Assembly: GCA_900544385.1 (NCBI GenBank)
Contig: UQVD01000055.1
Coordinates: forward strand, 1-13,785
Reading direction: 5' to 3'
Source of the DNA: an uncultured Collinsella sp.
GTDB taxonomy: Bacteria > Actinomycetota > Coriobacteriia > Coriobacteriales > Coriobacteriaceae
Length of the DNA: 13,785 nucleotides
The notes beneath the pieces were generated by a model. That model was not told the origin of the DNA. It saw only the letters and a list, made by a program, of their open reading frames with translations, and did no database searches. Shown here in pieces: positions 1 through 6,685 of this stretch. The translations under genes and the position numbers were made by a program. Position 1 is the first letter of the stretch. Every line of letters begins with the position of its first letter.

Positions 1-48
1 TCTACACACTGCATATCGTCGGCAGCGTCAGATGTGTATAAGAGACAG
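1..48 (+). other. Nextera sequencing adapter (artefact)
   Basis: This is not genomic DNA. It holds the end of the Illumina i5 adapter stem, an eight-base index reading ACTGCATA, the Nextera read-1 primer segment beginning TCGTCGGCAGCGTC, and the 19-bp Tn5 mosaic end AGATGTGTATAAGAGACAG at 30-48. Genomic sequence starts at 49. The same 48 bases occur as a perfect reverse complement at the other end of the window. Confidence 0.98.
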
Positions 49-142
49 TCCCCGGTCACATCGAACATCGCGCATCAACTTCGCGCTAGCCGCTCGTTCG
101 TAACTGCCTGTTCGCACACGTTTTTTGAGCGCTTGATACGCT

Positions 143-158
143 TTAACCCTGCGGAAAC
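143..158 (+). promoter_or_regulatory. possible GlnR-type half-box upstream of the GS-like gene
   Basis: The sequence reads TTAAC, six bases, GAAAC. The actinobacterial GlnR operator is built from GTNAC-N6-GAAAC units, so this matches 4 of 5 positions in the first element, the spacing, and all of the second element. Only one unit is present; no good second unit follows at the usual 6-nt interval. It lies 65 nt before the start codon of a glutamine-synthetase-family gene whose operon encodes a GlnR-like regulator, which makes autoregulation plausible. Match by eye only. Confidence 0.25.
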
Positions 159-163
159 ATTTT

Positions 164-184
164 TCTGCGATAGTATCTGCGATA
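164..184 (+). repeat. short tandem direct repeat in the leader of the GS-like gene
   Basis: TCTGCGATA occurs at 164-172 and again at 176-184, a 12-nt period close to one helical turn. It lies between the candidate GlnR half-box and the ribosome binding site. The first copy runs into TAGTAT at 171-176, which could serve as a -10 element. It may be a tandem protein-binding site or chance. Confidence 0.35.
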
Positions 185-223
185 TAGACCAGTCGAAACC
201 CGCCCGAAAGAAAGGGGAGCGAC

Positions 224-1561
224 ATGAACCAGCAGAACATCGATTACGTACTCCGCTCCGTAGAGCAGCGTGATATCCGCTTTGTGCGTCTGTGGTTTGT
301 CGACATTCTCGGCCGCCTCAAGAACTTTGCCATTAGCCCCGAGGACCTCGAGGTCGCTTTTGAGGAGGGTATTGGCTTTGACGGCTCCGCTATCGAGGGC
401 TTTGCCACGCCCGAGGAAGCCGACATGCTGGCGTTCCCCGATGCTTCGACCTTCCAGATCCTGCCGTGGCGCCCGAGCCACAACGGCGTCGCCCGTGTGT
501 TCTGCGACGTGTGCACTCCCGATTGCAAGCCCTTTGCCGGCGATCCACGCGATGCCCTGCGCCGCATGTTCTACAAGGCCGAGAAGGCTGGCTATCTGCT
601 CAACGTGGGCGCCGAGCTGGAGTATTACTACTTCCCCGACGAGCACACCCCCGAGCCGCTCGACAACGTGGGCTACTTCGATCTTTCGGTGAGCGATGCC
701 GCCCGCGACCTGCGCCGCAACACGGTCCTCACGCTCGAGAAGATGTCCGTGCCCGTGGAGTACACCTTCCACGCCGCCGGCCGCTCGCAGCACGGCATGA
801 GCCTGCGCCACGCCGAGGCCCTGAGCATGTCCGATGCCATCACCACGGCCAAACTCATCATTAAGCAGCAGGCCTACGAGAGCGGTTGCCACGCCTCCTT
901 TATGCCCAAGCCGTTGGCGGGCGAGGACGGCAGCGCCATGTTCCTGTGCCAGTCGCTATTCGACCACGACGGCAACAATGTCTTTTGGGGCGAGGACGAC
1001 GAGAAGTACCATCTTTCCGACATCGCCAAACACTACATGGCCGGCATTCTGGCGCACGCGCGCGAGATCAGCGCTATCACCAACCCCACGGTCAACTCGT
1101 ACAAGCGCATCACCACGGGCGGCGACTCCGTGCCGCAGTACGCCACGTGGGGCCTGCGCAACCGCGCGAGTATGGTCCGCATCCCGGTCTACAAGCCCGG
1201 CAAGCAGCTGTCCACGCGCATCGAGCTGCGCAGTCCCGATCCCATGGCCAACCCGTACCTGGTCAACGCCGTCACGCTGGCGGCTGGTCTCGACGGCATC
1301 GAGCGCAAGCTGGAGCTCCCGCCCGAGGCAACGGCCGAGACGCTCAAGCTTACCGACCGCCAGATGCTCGAGGCCGGCTACACGCCGCTGCCGCGCTCGC
1401 TCAAAGAGGCGCTCGACGTGTTTGAGGACTCGCAGTTTATGAAGGATGCCCTCGGCGAGCACATCCACAGTTTCTTCCTCAAAAAGAAGCGCGACGAGTG
1501 GCATAAGTTTGAGTCTACGATCACCGAGTGGGAGATCAAGCACTACCTGGCGAACTCCTAA
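224..1561 (+). CDS. glutamine synthetase family protein (GlnA-like), catalytic residues degenerate
   Basis: A 445-aa protein with the full type I glutamine synthetase layout: N-terminal beta-grasp domain with DGSAIEGF (53-60), then the catalytic barrel with ELEYYYF (131-137), FMPKPLAGEDGS (226-237), NPTVNSYKR (287-295) and TRIELRSPDP (331-340). Length matches the Bacillus-type alpha form (about 445 aa), and there is no adenylylation-site Tyr loop. Glutamine synthetases make glutamine from glutamate, ammonia and ATP. Against Salmonella GS, E129, E131 and E357 correspond to E131, E133 and E334 and are kept, but the E212 position is A184, E220 is G191, H269 is F240 and N264 is D235; the flap Glu is replaced, probably by D301. 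Several metal ligands are therefore missing, so normal activity is doubtful. It could be a regulatory pseudo-enzyme or act on another substrate. Start: AAAGGGGAG at 211-219. A regulator follows 50 nt downstream, probably in the same operon. Confidence 0.9.
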   Translation: MNQQNIDYVLRSVEQRDIRFVRLWFVDILGRLKNFAISPEDLEVAFEEGIGFDGSAIEGFATPEEADMLAFPDASTFQILPWRPSHNGVARVFCDVCTPDCKPFAGDPRDALRRMFYKAEKAGYLLNVGAELEYYYFPDEHTPEPLDNVGYFDLSVSDAARDLRRNTVLTLEKMSVPVEYTFHAAGRSQHGMSLRHAEALSMSDAITTAKLIIKQQAYESGCHASFMPKPLAGEDGSAMFLCQSLFDHDGNNVFWGEDDEKYHLSDIAKHYMAGILAHAREISAITNPTVNSYKRITTGGDSVPQYATWGLRNRASMVRIPVYKPGKQLSTRIELRSPDPMANPYLVNAVTLAAGLDGIERKLELPPEATAETLKLTDRQMLEAGYTPLPRSLKEALDVFEDSQFMKDALGEHIHSFFLKKKRDEWHKFESTITEWEIKHYLANS

Positions 1562-1611
1562 TCGCGCTGGCTTGTTCCAGTACGATTGAGCTCATTTCTT
1601 TGGAGGCCGAT

Positions 1612-2274
1612 ATGTCCGAAAAGAGTGCCCTGTTCATGGCGCGCACGACGCGCTTCCACGAGTTTGCCCGCAGCTTGACGACCACCCTGGGTGTCGAGGT
1701 GAGCCTGGCAACCCCCGATTCGCCGACTGCGGCGCACGACTTTGACCTGCTGATTCTCGATTCCGACGGCATCCGCAGCGACCGTATCGATCAGATTGCC
1801 AAGTGGCTTGACGATCGTGGCGGCGTCCCCATGTTGGTGATCGTCGACGACGAGGCGCTCGGTACCTTGCGCCTGCCCAATCACGCGCATGCCGACTTTG
1901 TATGCCCCACGGCGACACCCAACGAGCTCAAGGCTCGTGCGCAGCGCCTGATGGGCGAGGAGGAGACCGTCACCGCCGACGATGTGCTCAACATCGATAA
2001 CCTCGAGATTAACCTGGCTACCTACCAGGTGACGCTCGATGATGAGCCCATCGACCTGACGCTGATGGAGTACTCGCTGCTGAGCTTTTTGGCGACGCAC
2101 CCCAACCGCGCCTACAGCCGCGAGGTACTGCTGCACCGCGTGTGGGGCTTTGAGTACTGCGGCGGCACGCGCACCGTCGACGTGCACATTCGACGCATCC
2201 GTTCCAAGGTGGGCCCGCAGATCGCAGCACATATCACCACCGTCCGTGGCGTGGGTTATCTGTTTAAGGACTAG
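1612..2274 (+). CDS. GlnR-like atypical OmpR-family winged-helix regulator
   Basis: A 220-aa DNA-binding regulator. Residues 1-115 form a receiver-like domain ending its third strand in LLILD (D50), but the acidic pair expected after strand 1 is absent and the usual strand-5 Lys is missing (FVCPTATPNEL). It therefore resembles the phosphorylation-independent receivers of orphan regulators. Residues 125-220 are an OmpR-type winged helix; the recognition segment GGTRTVDVHIRRIRSKVG (184-201) and the ending TTVRGVGYLF are very close to actinobacterial GlnR, which controls nitrogen-assimilation genes. The ATG at 1612 is chosen because GGAGG lies at 1602-1606; the frame is open further upstream but without a comparable ribosome site. 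It follows the GS-like gene by 50 nt with no terminator between. No histidine kinase is nearby. The nitrogen role is inferred from family resemblance and context. Confidence 0.85.
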   Translation: MSEKSALFMARTTRFHEFARSLTTTLGVEVSLATPDSPTAAHDFDLLILDSDGIRSDRIDQIAKWLDDRGGVPMLVIVDDEALGTLRLPNHAHADFVCPTATPNELKARAQRLMGEEETVTADDVLNIDNLEINLATYQVTLDDEPIDLTLMEYSLLSFLATHPNRAYSREVLLHRVWGFEYCGGTRTVDVHIRRIRSKVGPQIAAHITTVRGVGYLFKD

Positions 2275-2278
2275 ATTT

Positions 2279-2311
2279 CCACCACAAAGGGGACAGGCAC
2301 CTTCGTGGTGG
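2279..2311 (+). terminator. hairpin after the regulator gene, terminator-like
   Basis: CCACCAC at 2279-2285 pairs with GTGGTGG at 2305-2311. The stem continues inward with one A-C mismatch (AAGG with CCTT) around a GGACAGGCA loop, and TTTTG follows. It begins 4 nt after the stop codon, so it could terminate the GS-like/regulator operon, but the T tract is short. The GGGGACAGG core recalls the palindrome at 4014-4044. Confidence 0.45.
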
Positions 2312-2352
2312 TTTTGCCGCAGATGCGGGTTCCTTTCGGGTCTGCGGCAGAA
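2312..2352 (+). other. second stable hairpin between regulator and htrA
   Basis: TTTTGCCGCAGA at 2312-2323 pairs with TCTGCGGCAGAA at 2341-2352, a 12-bp stem with one G-T pair and a 17-nt loop. It abuts the preceding hairpin and uses its T tract as the base of the new stem, so the T tract is available to either fold. No T run follows this stem. Function unknown. Confidence 0.4.
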
Positions 2353-2429
2353 CTTAAGCCTTCCTAAAAGATTGCGTTCTCATACACGTTCGCCCGCATA
2401 TTGGGGTACAACTCAACGTGAACAATGAT

Positions 2430-2453
2430 GGCCCGCCACATGTTTGGCGGGCC
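2430..2453 (+). terminator. terminator-like hairpin just upstream of htrA
   Basis: GGCCCGCCA at 2430-2438 pairs perfectly with TGGCGGGCC at 2445-2453 around the loop CATGTT, followed by TTTGGTTATTT. The stem is very GC-rich. It ends only 29 nt before the htrA start codon and 15 nt before its ribosome site. It either ends read-through from upstream or sits in the htrA leader as an attenuator or stability hairpin. Confidence 0.6.
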
Positions 2454-2482
2454 TTTGGTTATTTGACGAAAGGATCGCAGCT

Positions 2483-3943
2483 ATGAGCGAGTACGATTCC
2501 CAGCATCCCCAGGATGCGGGCAACGCCGGCGAGACCCAGCAGCAGCCGCGTGTGCAGGTGGAGTCGACGCCTGCCGGCAGCAACATTCCCTACGTGCAGG
2601 CTTACGACACACAGACCGGCAAGCCGCTGGGCGGTCAGCAGGTTGTAAACAAGCACACGGTGGTCAAGACCAAGACCAAAAAGCTGCCGATCTTTATTAC
2701 GGCACTCGCCGGCTGTGCCTGCGGAGCCTTGCTGGTCATTGCGCTCATTATGAGCGGCACGCTCGATATCGGTGGCGGAAAGAATGCCGTGACGGCGGGT
2801 GCTTCGGGTTCGTCGACGCAAAAGATTACGATCGACTCCGAGGACACCACGCTGGCCGAGGCCGTTTCTGCCAAGGCATTGCCCTCCGTGGTTTCCATTA
2901 CCGCCACTTCGAGCGGCAGCCAGAATGGCTCGCTTTCGCAGTCTGCTGATGAGTCGGACAGCTCGGGCAGCGTCGGTTCGGGCGTCGTGCTCGATACCGA
3001 GGGCCACATCCTCACCAACAACCACGTGGTCGACGGCTACGACCAGTACGTGGTCACCATGGACGACGGCACCACCTACGAGGCCGAGTTCGTGGGCAAC
3101 GATGCCTCGAGCGACCTCGCCGTCATTAAGCTCAAGGATGCCGATGCCTCCAAGCTTACCCCGATCGAGATCGGCGACTCCTCCAAGCTCAACGTGGGCG
3201 AGTGGGTCATGGCGATCGGTTCGCCGTTTGGCAACGAGCAGTCTGTCTCCACGGGTATCGTGTCGGCGCTCTACCGCTCCACGGCCATGAGCTCTACCAG
3301 CGGTAACACCATCTATGCCAACATGATCCAGACCGATGCCGCCATCAACCCAGGCAACTCCGGCGGCGCGCTCGTCAACGACAATGGCGAGCTCGTGGGT
3401 ATCAACTCGCTCATCGAGAGCTATTCGGGCTCCAGCTCGGGCGTGGGTTTTGCCATTCCGGTTAACTACGCCAAGAACATTGCCGACCAGATCATCGACG
3501 GCAAGACGCCGGTTCATCCGTACCTGGGCGCTACGCTTTCGAGCGTCAACGCGCTCAACGCCCGTACCAACAAGCTGAGCACCGATAGCGGCGCGTATGT
3601 GGCGAGCGTCGTTGAGGATGGTCCTGCTGCTAAGGCCGGAATTCAGGAGGGCGACGTCATCACCAAGCTGGGCGACGACGAGATCACGAGCGCCGATGGC
3701 CTGATCATCGCACTGCGCAGCCACGAGGTGGGCGAGAAGGTCGAGATCACGCTCATGCGCGGCAAGGAAGAGAAGAAGGTCACCGTCGAGCTGGGCTCCG
3801 ATGAAGAGCTGCAGAACCAGCAGCAGGACGACAGTTCGACCGATACCGGCAACGGCGGTATTACCGACGAGCAGCTGCGCCAGTATCTGGAGGAGCTGCT
3901 GGGCCAGCAGGGCCAGGGTCAAGGTTACGGCCAGGGGTTCTAG
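2483..3943 (+). CDS. htrA: HtrA/DegP-like membrane-anchored serine protease with PDZ domain
   Basis: A 486-aa trypsin-fold protease for quality control of exported or envelope proteins. Residues 1-66 are a polar Gln-rich cytoplasmic tail; 69-90 form one hydrophobic segment after the basic KTKTKK, giving a signal anchor that places the protease outside. The catalytic triad is visible: His181 in TNNHVV, Asp211 in SSDLAVIKL, Ser293 in GNSGGAL. A PDZ domain covers roughly 345-437 (YLGATL, then GPAAKAGIQEGDVITKLG). A low-complexity tail rich in Gln, Asp and Gly ends in repeated GQG units. A linker of Ser, Gly and Ala (103-118) follows the membrane segment. The ATG at 2483 has AAAGGA at 2469-2474; an in-frame TTG at 2444 would begin inside the upstream hairpin and is rejected. 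The gene is flanked by hairpins on both sides, so probably transcribed alone. Architecture matches actinobacterial HtrA/PepD-type proteases. Confidence 0.95.
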   Translation: MSEYDSQHPQDAGNAGETQQQPRVQVESTPAGSNIPYVQAYDTQTGKPLGGQQVVNKHTVVKTKTKKLPIFITALAGCACGALLVIALIMSGTLDIGGGKNAVTAGASGSSTQKITIDSEDTTLAEAVSAKALPSVVSITATSSGSQNGSLSQSADESDSSGSVGSGVVLDTEGHILTNNHVVDGYDQYVVTMDDGTTYEAEFVGNDASSDLAVIKLKDADASKLTPIEIGDSSKLNVGEWVMAIGSPFGNEQSVSTGIVSALYRSTAMSSTSGNTIYANMIQTDAAINPGNSGGALVNDNGELVGINSLIESYSGSSSGVGFAIPVNYAKNIADQIIDGKTPVHPYLGATLSSVNALNARTNKLSTDSGAYVASVVEDGPAAKAGIQEGDVITKLGDDEITSADGLIIALRSHEVGEKVEITLMRGKEEKKVTVELGSDEELQNQQQDDSSTDTGNGGITDEQLRQYLEELLGQQGQGQGYGQGF

Positions 3944-3969
3944 CGAGCCGTTTCGCACATACCAATGCC

Positions 3970-4008
3970 AGAGGGGCTGTCCCACCAACGCGGGACAGCC
4001 CCTCTTTT
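3970..4008 (+). terminator. strong intrinsic terminator after htrA
   Basis: AGAGGGGCTGTCCC at 3970-3983 pairs perfectly with GGGACAGCCCCTCT at 3992-4005 (14 bp, 8-nt loop), followed by TTTCTTATT. It lies 26 nt after the htrA stop codon and is the clearest rho-independent terminator in the window. Confidence 0.92.
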
Positions 4009-4013
4009 CTTAT

Positions 4014-4044
4014 TGATCCGTTGGGGACGGAGGAAAACGGATCA
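4014..4044 (+). repeat. intergenic palindrome with GGGGACGG core
   Basis: TGATCCGTT at 4014-4022 pairs perfectly with AACGGATCA at 4036-4044 around the 13-nt loop GGGGACGGAGGAA. It follows the htrA terminator closely and lies upstream of ligA. The loop core resembles that of the hairpin at 2279-2311 (GGGGACAGG), suggesting a family of dispersed palindromes. No T run follows, so it is not an obvious terminator. Confidence 0.5.
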
Positions 4045-4191
4045 TTTAAAGCTGATAAGAGCATGGTTTGATCGTGCGATCCACCCCGGTCCGTCGGCTG
4101 CCGATTTGGTGCGGTTCGAAAGGGCTATTCGGCGCCATGGTGACCGGTGGTACTCTTGTATCCGTTTGAAATCGAGCGAAGGAGTGCCGCT

Positions 4192-6420
4192 ATGGAGCAA
4201 TCGAGCCTGTTTGGTGACGGCGTGGACATCGATACCGAAACACCCGCGAGCACGGATACCGCTTCACCGGTCGATGCCCGTGCCCAGGCGGCAGCGCGCG
4301 CGGCCGAGCTGCGCCACGAGCTCGACTACCACGCCTATCGCTACTACATGCTCGATGCGCCCGAGATCACGGACGCTGCCTTTGACAAAATGCTCGTTGA
4401 GCTGCAGGAAATCGAGGCGACCTACCCCGACCTGGTGACGCCCGATAGCTATACCCAGCGCGTGGGCGGCTACGTGAGCGAGCAGTTTACGCCGGTCACG
4501 CATATGGCGCGCATGTATTCCATGGATGATGCCATGGATCTGGACGAGCTCGACGCATGGCTCCAGCGCACCGAGGATGCGCTCGGTGCCGGTAGCGTCA
4601 CCTATACCTGCGAGCTTAAGATCGACGGTCTGGGCGTGGCGCTTACTTACCAAAACGGCACCTTCGTACGTGCGGCCACACGTGGCGACGGCACCACGGG
4701 CGAGGATGTGTCGCTCAACGTGCGCACCATCAAGGATGTGCCCATGCACCTGTCCGAACCGGCGCTCGCCCACATGGGCGCCGACCGCGAGCGCACCATT
4801 GAGGTGCGCGGCGAGGTCTACATGCCTAAGGGCAGCTTTGTTCGTCTGAACGACGAGGCCGATGCCGAGGGCCGCGACCCCTTCGCCAACCCGCGCAACG
4901 CCGCCGCCGGCAGCCTGCGCCAAAAGGATCCCAAGGTCACAGCACGCCGCGATCTGGCCACCTTTATCTACGCCATCGCCGATACCGACCCGTTGCACGT
5001 CCACAGCCAGCGCGAGTTTCTGGACTGGCTGCGCAGCGCCGGCTTTAGCGTCAACCCCAACGTGGCACGCTGCGCCACGCCGGCCGAGGTCCACGAGTTC
5101 TGCGCCCAGGCCCTCGAGCACCGCGGTGACCTCGATTACGACATCGACGGCGTGGTCGTAAAGGTTGATAGTTTCCAGCAGCAGCTCGACTTGGGCTTTA
5201 CCGCCCGCGCGCCGCGCTGGGCCATTGCCTTTAAGTTCCCGCCCGAGGAAAAGCAGACCGTCCTGCGCGAAATTCGCATCCAGGTGGGCCGCACCGGTGT
5301 GCTCACGCCGGTCGCCGAGTTCGATCCGGTGACGGTCGCCGGCTCCACCATCGCGCGCGCCACACTGCACAACATCGACGAGATCCGTCGCAAAAACGTG
5401 CGCGAGGGCGACACTATCATCGTGCACAAGGCAGGCGACGTAATCCCCGAGGTCGTGGGCCCGGTGCTCGATAAGCGCCCGGCCGATTCGGTCGACTGGC
5501 ACATGCCCGAGGTCTGCCCCGTGTGCGGCAGCCCCGTGGTCCACGAGGACGGCGAGGTCGCTTACCGCTGCGTCTCCATCGACTGCCCCGCGCAGCTCAA
5601 GGAGCGACTGCTTCACTGGGTGAGTCGCGGCTGCATGGATGTCGACGGCCTAGGCGATGAAATCGTCGACAAGATGATCGCCGCCGGCCTGATCCACGAT
5701 GTCGCAGACTTCTACCAGCTCACGGTCGATGACATCGCCGGCTTGGACACGGGCCGCGTGTACGCCAGCTCCAACAGCAAAAAGGGCGTCAAGAAGGGCG
5801 ACCCCATTCCGGTAGGCCTCAAGACGGCCGAGAAAATCATCGCCGAGCTCAACAAGTCCAAGAGCCAGCCGCTCGGTCGCGTGCTGTTTGCCCTGGGCAT
5901 CCGCCACGTGGGCAAGAGCGTGGGCGAGGTCATCGCCGAGCGATTCCTGTCGATTGACAAGCTCATCTTGGCAAGCGAAGAGGATATTGCCGAGTGCGAG
6001 GGCATTGGCCCCAAGATTGCGGCGAGCGTCAAGCAGTTCCTGGCCGTGCCCGAAAATCTTGCCGTGCTGGAGCGTCTGCGCCAAGCGGGCCTGTCTCTCG
6101 AGGTCGACTTGGGCGCCGCTCATGCGCAAGCCGCAGCCGACGCTGGCGTGGCGGGCGAGCTCGCCGACGCACAGCCGCTCGCGGGTCTGACCTTCGTGCT
6201 CACCGGCACGCTCGTCAACCGCACGCGCGACGAGGCAGGCGCGGCGCTCAAGGTGCTCGGCGCCAAGGTTTCGGGCAGTGTGTCAAAGAAGACGAGCTAT
6301 CTGGTCGCCGGTCCCAAAGCGGGCTCCAAGCTCACCAAAGCCGAGCAGCTGGGCGTACCCGTGCTGGACGAGGACGCACTCGAGCAGATTCTGGCTACCG
6401 GCGAGGTGCCGGTGGCGTAA
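4192..6420 (+). CDS. ligA: NAD-dependent DNA ligase LigA
   Basis: A 742-aa ligase that seals nicks during replication and repair, using NAD as adenylate donor. Domain order is complete: Ia region with YHAYRYYMLD (46-55), adenylation domain with CELKIDGLG (140-148; nucleophile Lys143), TRGDGTTGEDVS (163-174) and DYDIDGVVVKVD (315-326), OB fold (about 355-430), four-Cys zinc finger C442, C445, C460, C465, helix-hairpin-helix region (about 485-625) and C-terminal BRCT (about 662-740, LAGLTFVLTGTL). An extra stretch of about 23 residues (VYASSNSKKGVKKGDPIPV region, 519-541) interrupts the first hairpin region compared with E. coli LigA as I remember it. An N-terminal extension of about 30 residues rich in Ser, Thr and Ala precedes the Ia domain. 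The start at 4192 has GAAGGAG at 4178-4184; the GTG at 4147 lacks one. The gene stands alone except for a small gene overlapping its stop codon. Confidence 0.97.
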   Translation: MEQSSLFGDGVDIDTETPASTDTASPVDARAQAAARAAELRHELDYHAYRYYMLDAPEITDAAFDKMLVELQEIEATYPDLVTPDSYTQRVGGYVSEQFTPVTHMARMYSMDDAMDLDELDAWLQRTEDALGAGSVTYTCELKIDGLGVALTYQNGTFVRAATRGDGTTGEDVSLNVRTIKDVPMHLSEPALAHMGADRERTIEVRGEVYMPKGSFVRLNDEADAEGRDPFANPRNAAAGSLRQKDPKVTARRDLATFIYAIADTDPLHVHSQREFLDWLRSAGFSVNPNVARCATPAEVHEFCAQALEHRGDLDYDIDGVVVKVDSFQQQLDLGFTARAPRWAIAFKFPPEEKQTVLREIRIQVGRTGVLTPVAEFDPVTVAGSTIARATLHNIDEIRRKNVREGDTIIVHKAGDVIPEVVGPVLDKRPADSVDWHMPEVCPVCGSPVVHEDGEVAYRCVSIDCPAQLKERLLHWVSRGCMDVDGLGDEIVDKMIAAGLIHDVADFYQLTVDDIAGLDTGRVYASSNSKKGVKKGDPIPVGLKTAEKIIAELNKSKSQPLGRVLFALGIRHVGKSVGEVIAERFLSIDKLILASEEDIAECEGIGPKIAASVKQFLAVPENLAVLERLRQAGLSLEVDLGAAHAQAAADAGVAGELADAQPLAGLTFVLTGTLVNRTRDEAGAALKVLGAKVSGSVSKKTSYLVAGPKAGSKLTKAEQLGVPVLDEDALEQILATGEVPVA

Positions 6421-6599
6421 TGGATATAGAGAATCGCAATTGCTCGCAGGCGGAAGGGCGCACGAAGCACGCCCAAGGGCAGGCAAAAGAGCACCTGATG
6501 GCGCGAATTCGCATTGCGGAACGTGAGCGCTTGGCAGGTGTGTCTCGCGATGCTTTTGAGGCGTTGACCGAGCTGGAGACGAGGCTCGGTCTAGCCTAG
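6420..6599 (+). CDS. small protein translationally coupled to ligA, unknown function
   Basis: A possible 59-aa protein whose ATG overlaps the ligA stop codon as TAATG, the arrangement typical of translational coupling; GAGGTG at 6403-6408 inside ligA could assist. The product is charged and soluble, with one Cys (residue 8), a Lys/Arg/His-rich first half, and a probable amphipathic helix at the C-terminus (RIAERERLAGVSRDAFEALTELETRLGLA region, given here as residues 31-59). I recognise no family. It converges on the gene remnant on the other strand, overlapping it by 9 nt. Support is the tight overlap and the plausible helical composition; with 59 codons in GC-rich DNA a chance frame cannot be excluded. 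Confidence 0.45.
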   Translation: MDIENRNCSQAEGRTKHAQGQAKEHLMARIRIAERERLAGVSRDAFEALTELETRLGLA

Positions 6600-6685
6600 C
6601 GATACAGGCATCGTGATCTGCGTCACGTAGGTTGTGGGGTCGTCGCTGATGATGTCGTCGATGAGGGCGATCTCGCGTTGCCCCG
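6591..6685 (-). pseudogene. 3' remnant of a lost gene, possibly a regulator with a GyrI-like effector domain
   Basis: Read on the - strand directly after the MATE stop codon, but in another frame, this stretch encodes a protein-like tail: REIALIDDIISDDP then TTYVTQITMPVSLG and a stop at 6591-6593. Codon choice is native (GAC, ATC, GTG, ACG). In the same frame a TGA occurs just upstream within the end of the MATE gene, and there is no start codon, so it cannot be an intact gene. The ending DPTTYVTQITMPV resembles C-termini of GyrI/BmrR-like effector-binding domains, as in some MerR-family regulators; this is weak, by eye. A deletion that joined the MATE 3' end to this remnant would explain the layout. 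Confidence 0.4.

Noticed and set aside
143..892. Long antisense open frame opposite the GS-like gene
   Set aside because: GC-rich third codon positions open the opposite strand; the sense frame has clear family motifs, and the antisense product has no recognisable domain. The same holds for antisense frames at 2459-3988, 4264-5616 and 9892-11991.
2353..2429. tRNA or small RNA gene between hairpins
   Set aside because: No cloverleaf or GTTCGA-type T loop is visible; a promoter-terminator pair could enclose it, but the evidence is too thin to call an RNA.
2444..2482. TTG start of HtrA 13 codons upstream
   Set aside because: It would begin inside the GC-rich hairpin without a ribosome site, whereas ATG 2483 has AAAGGA at proper distance.
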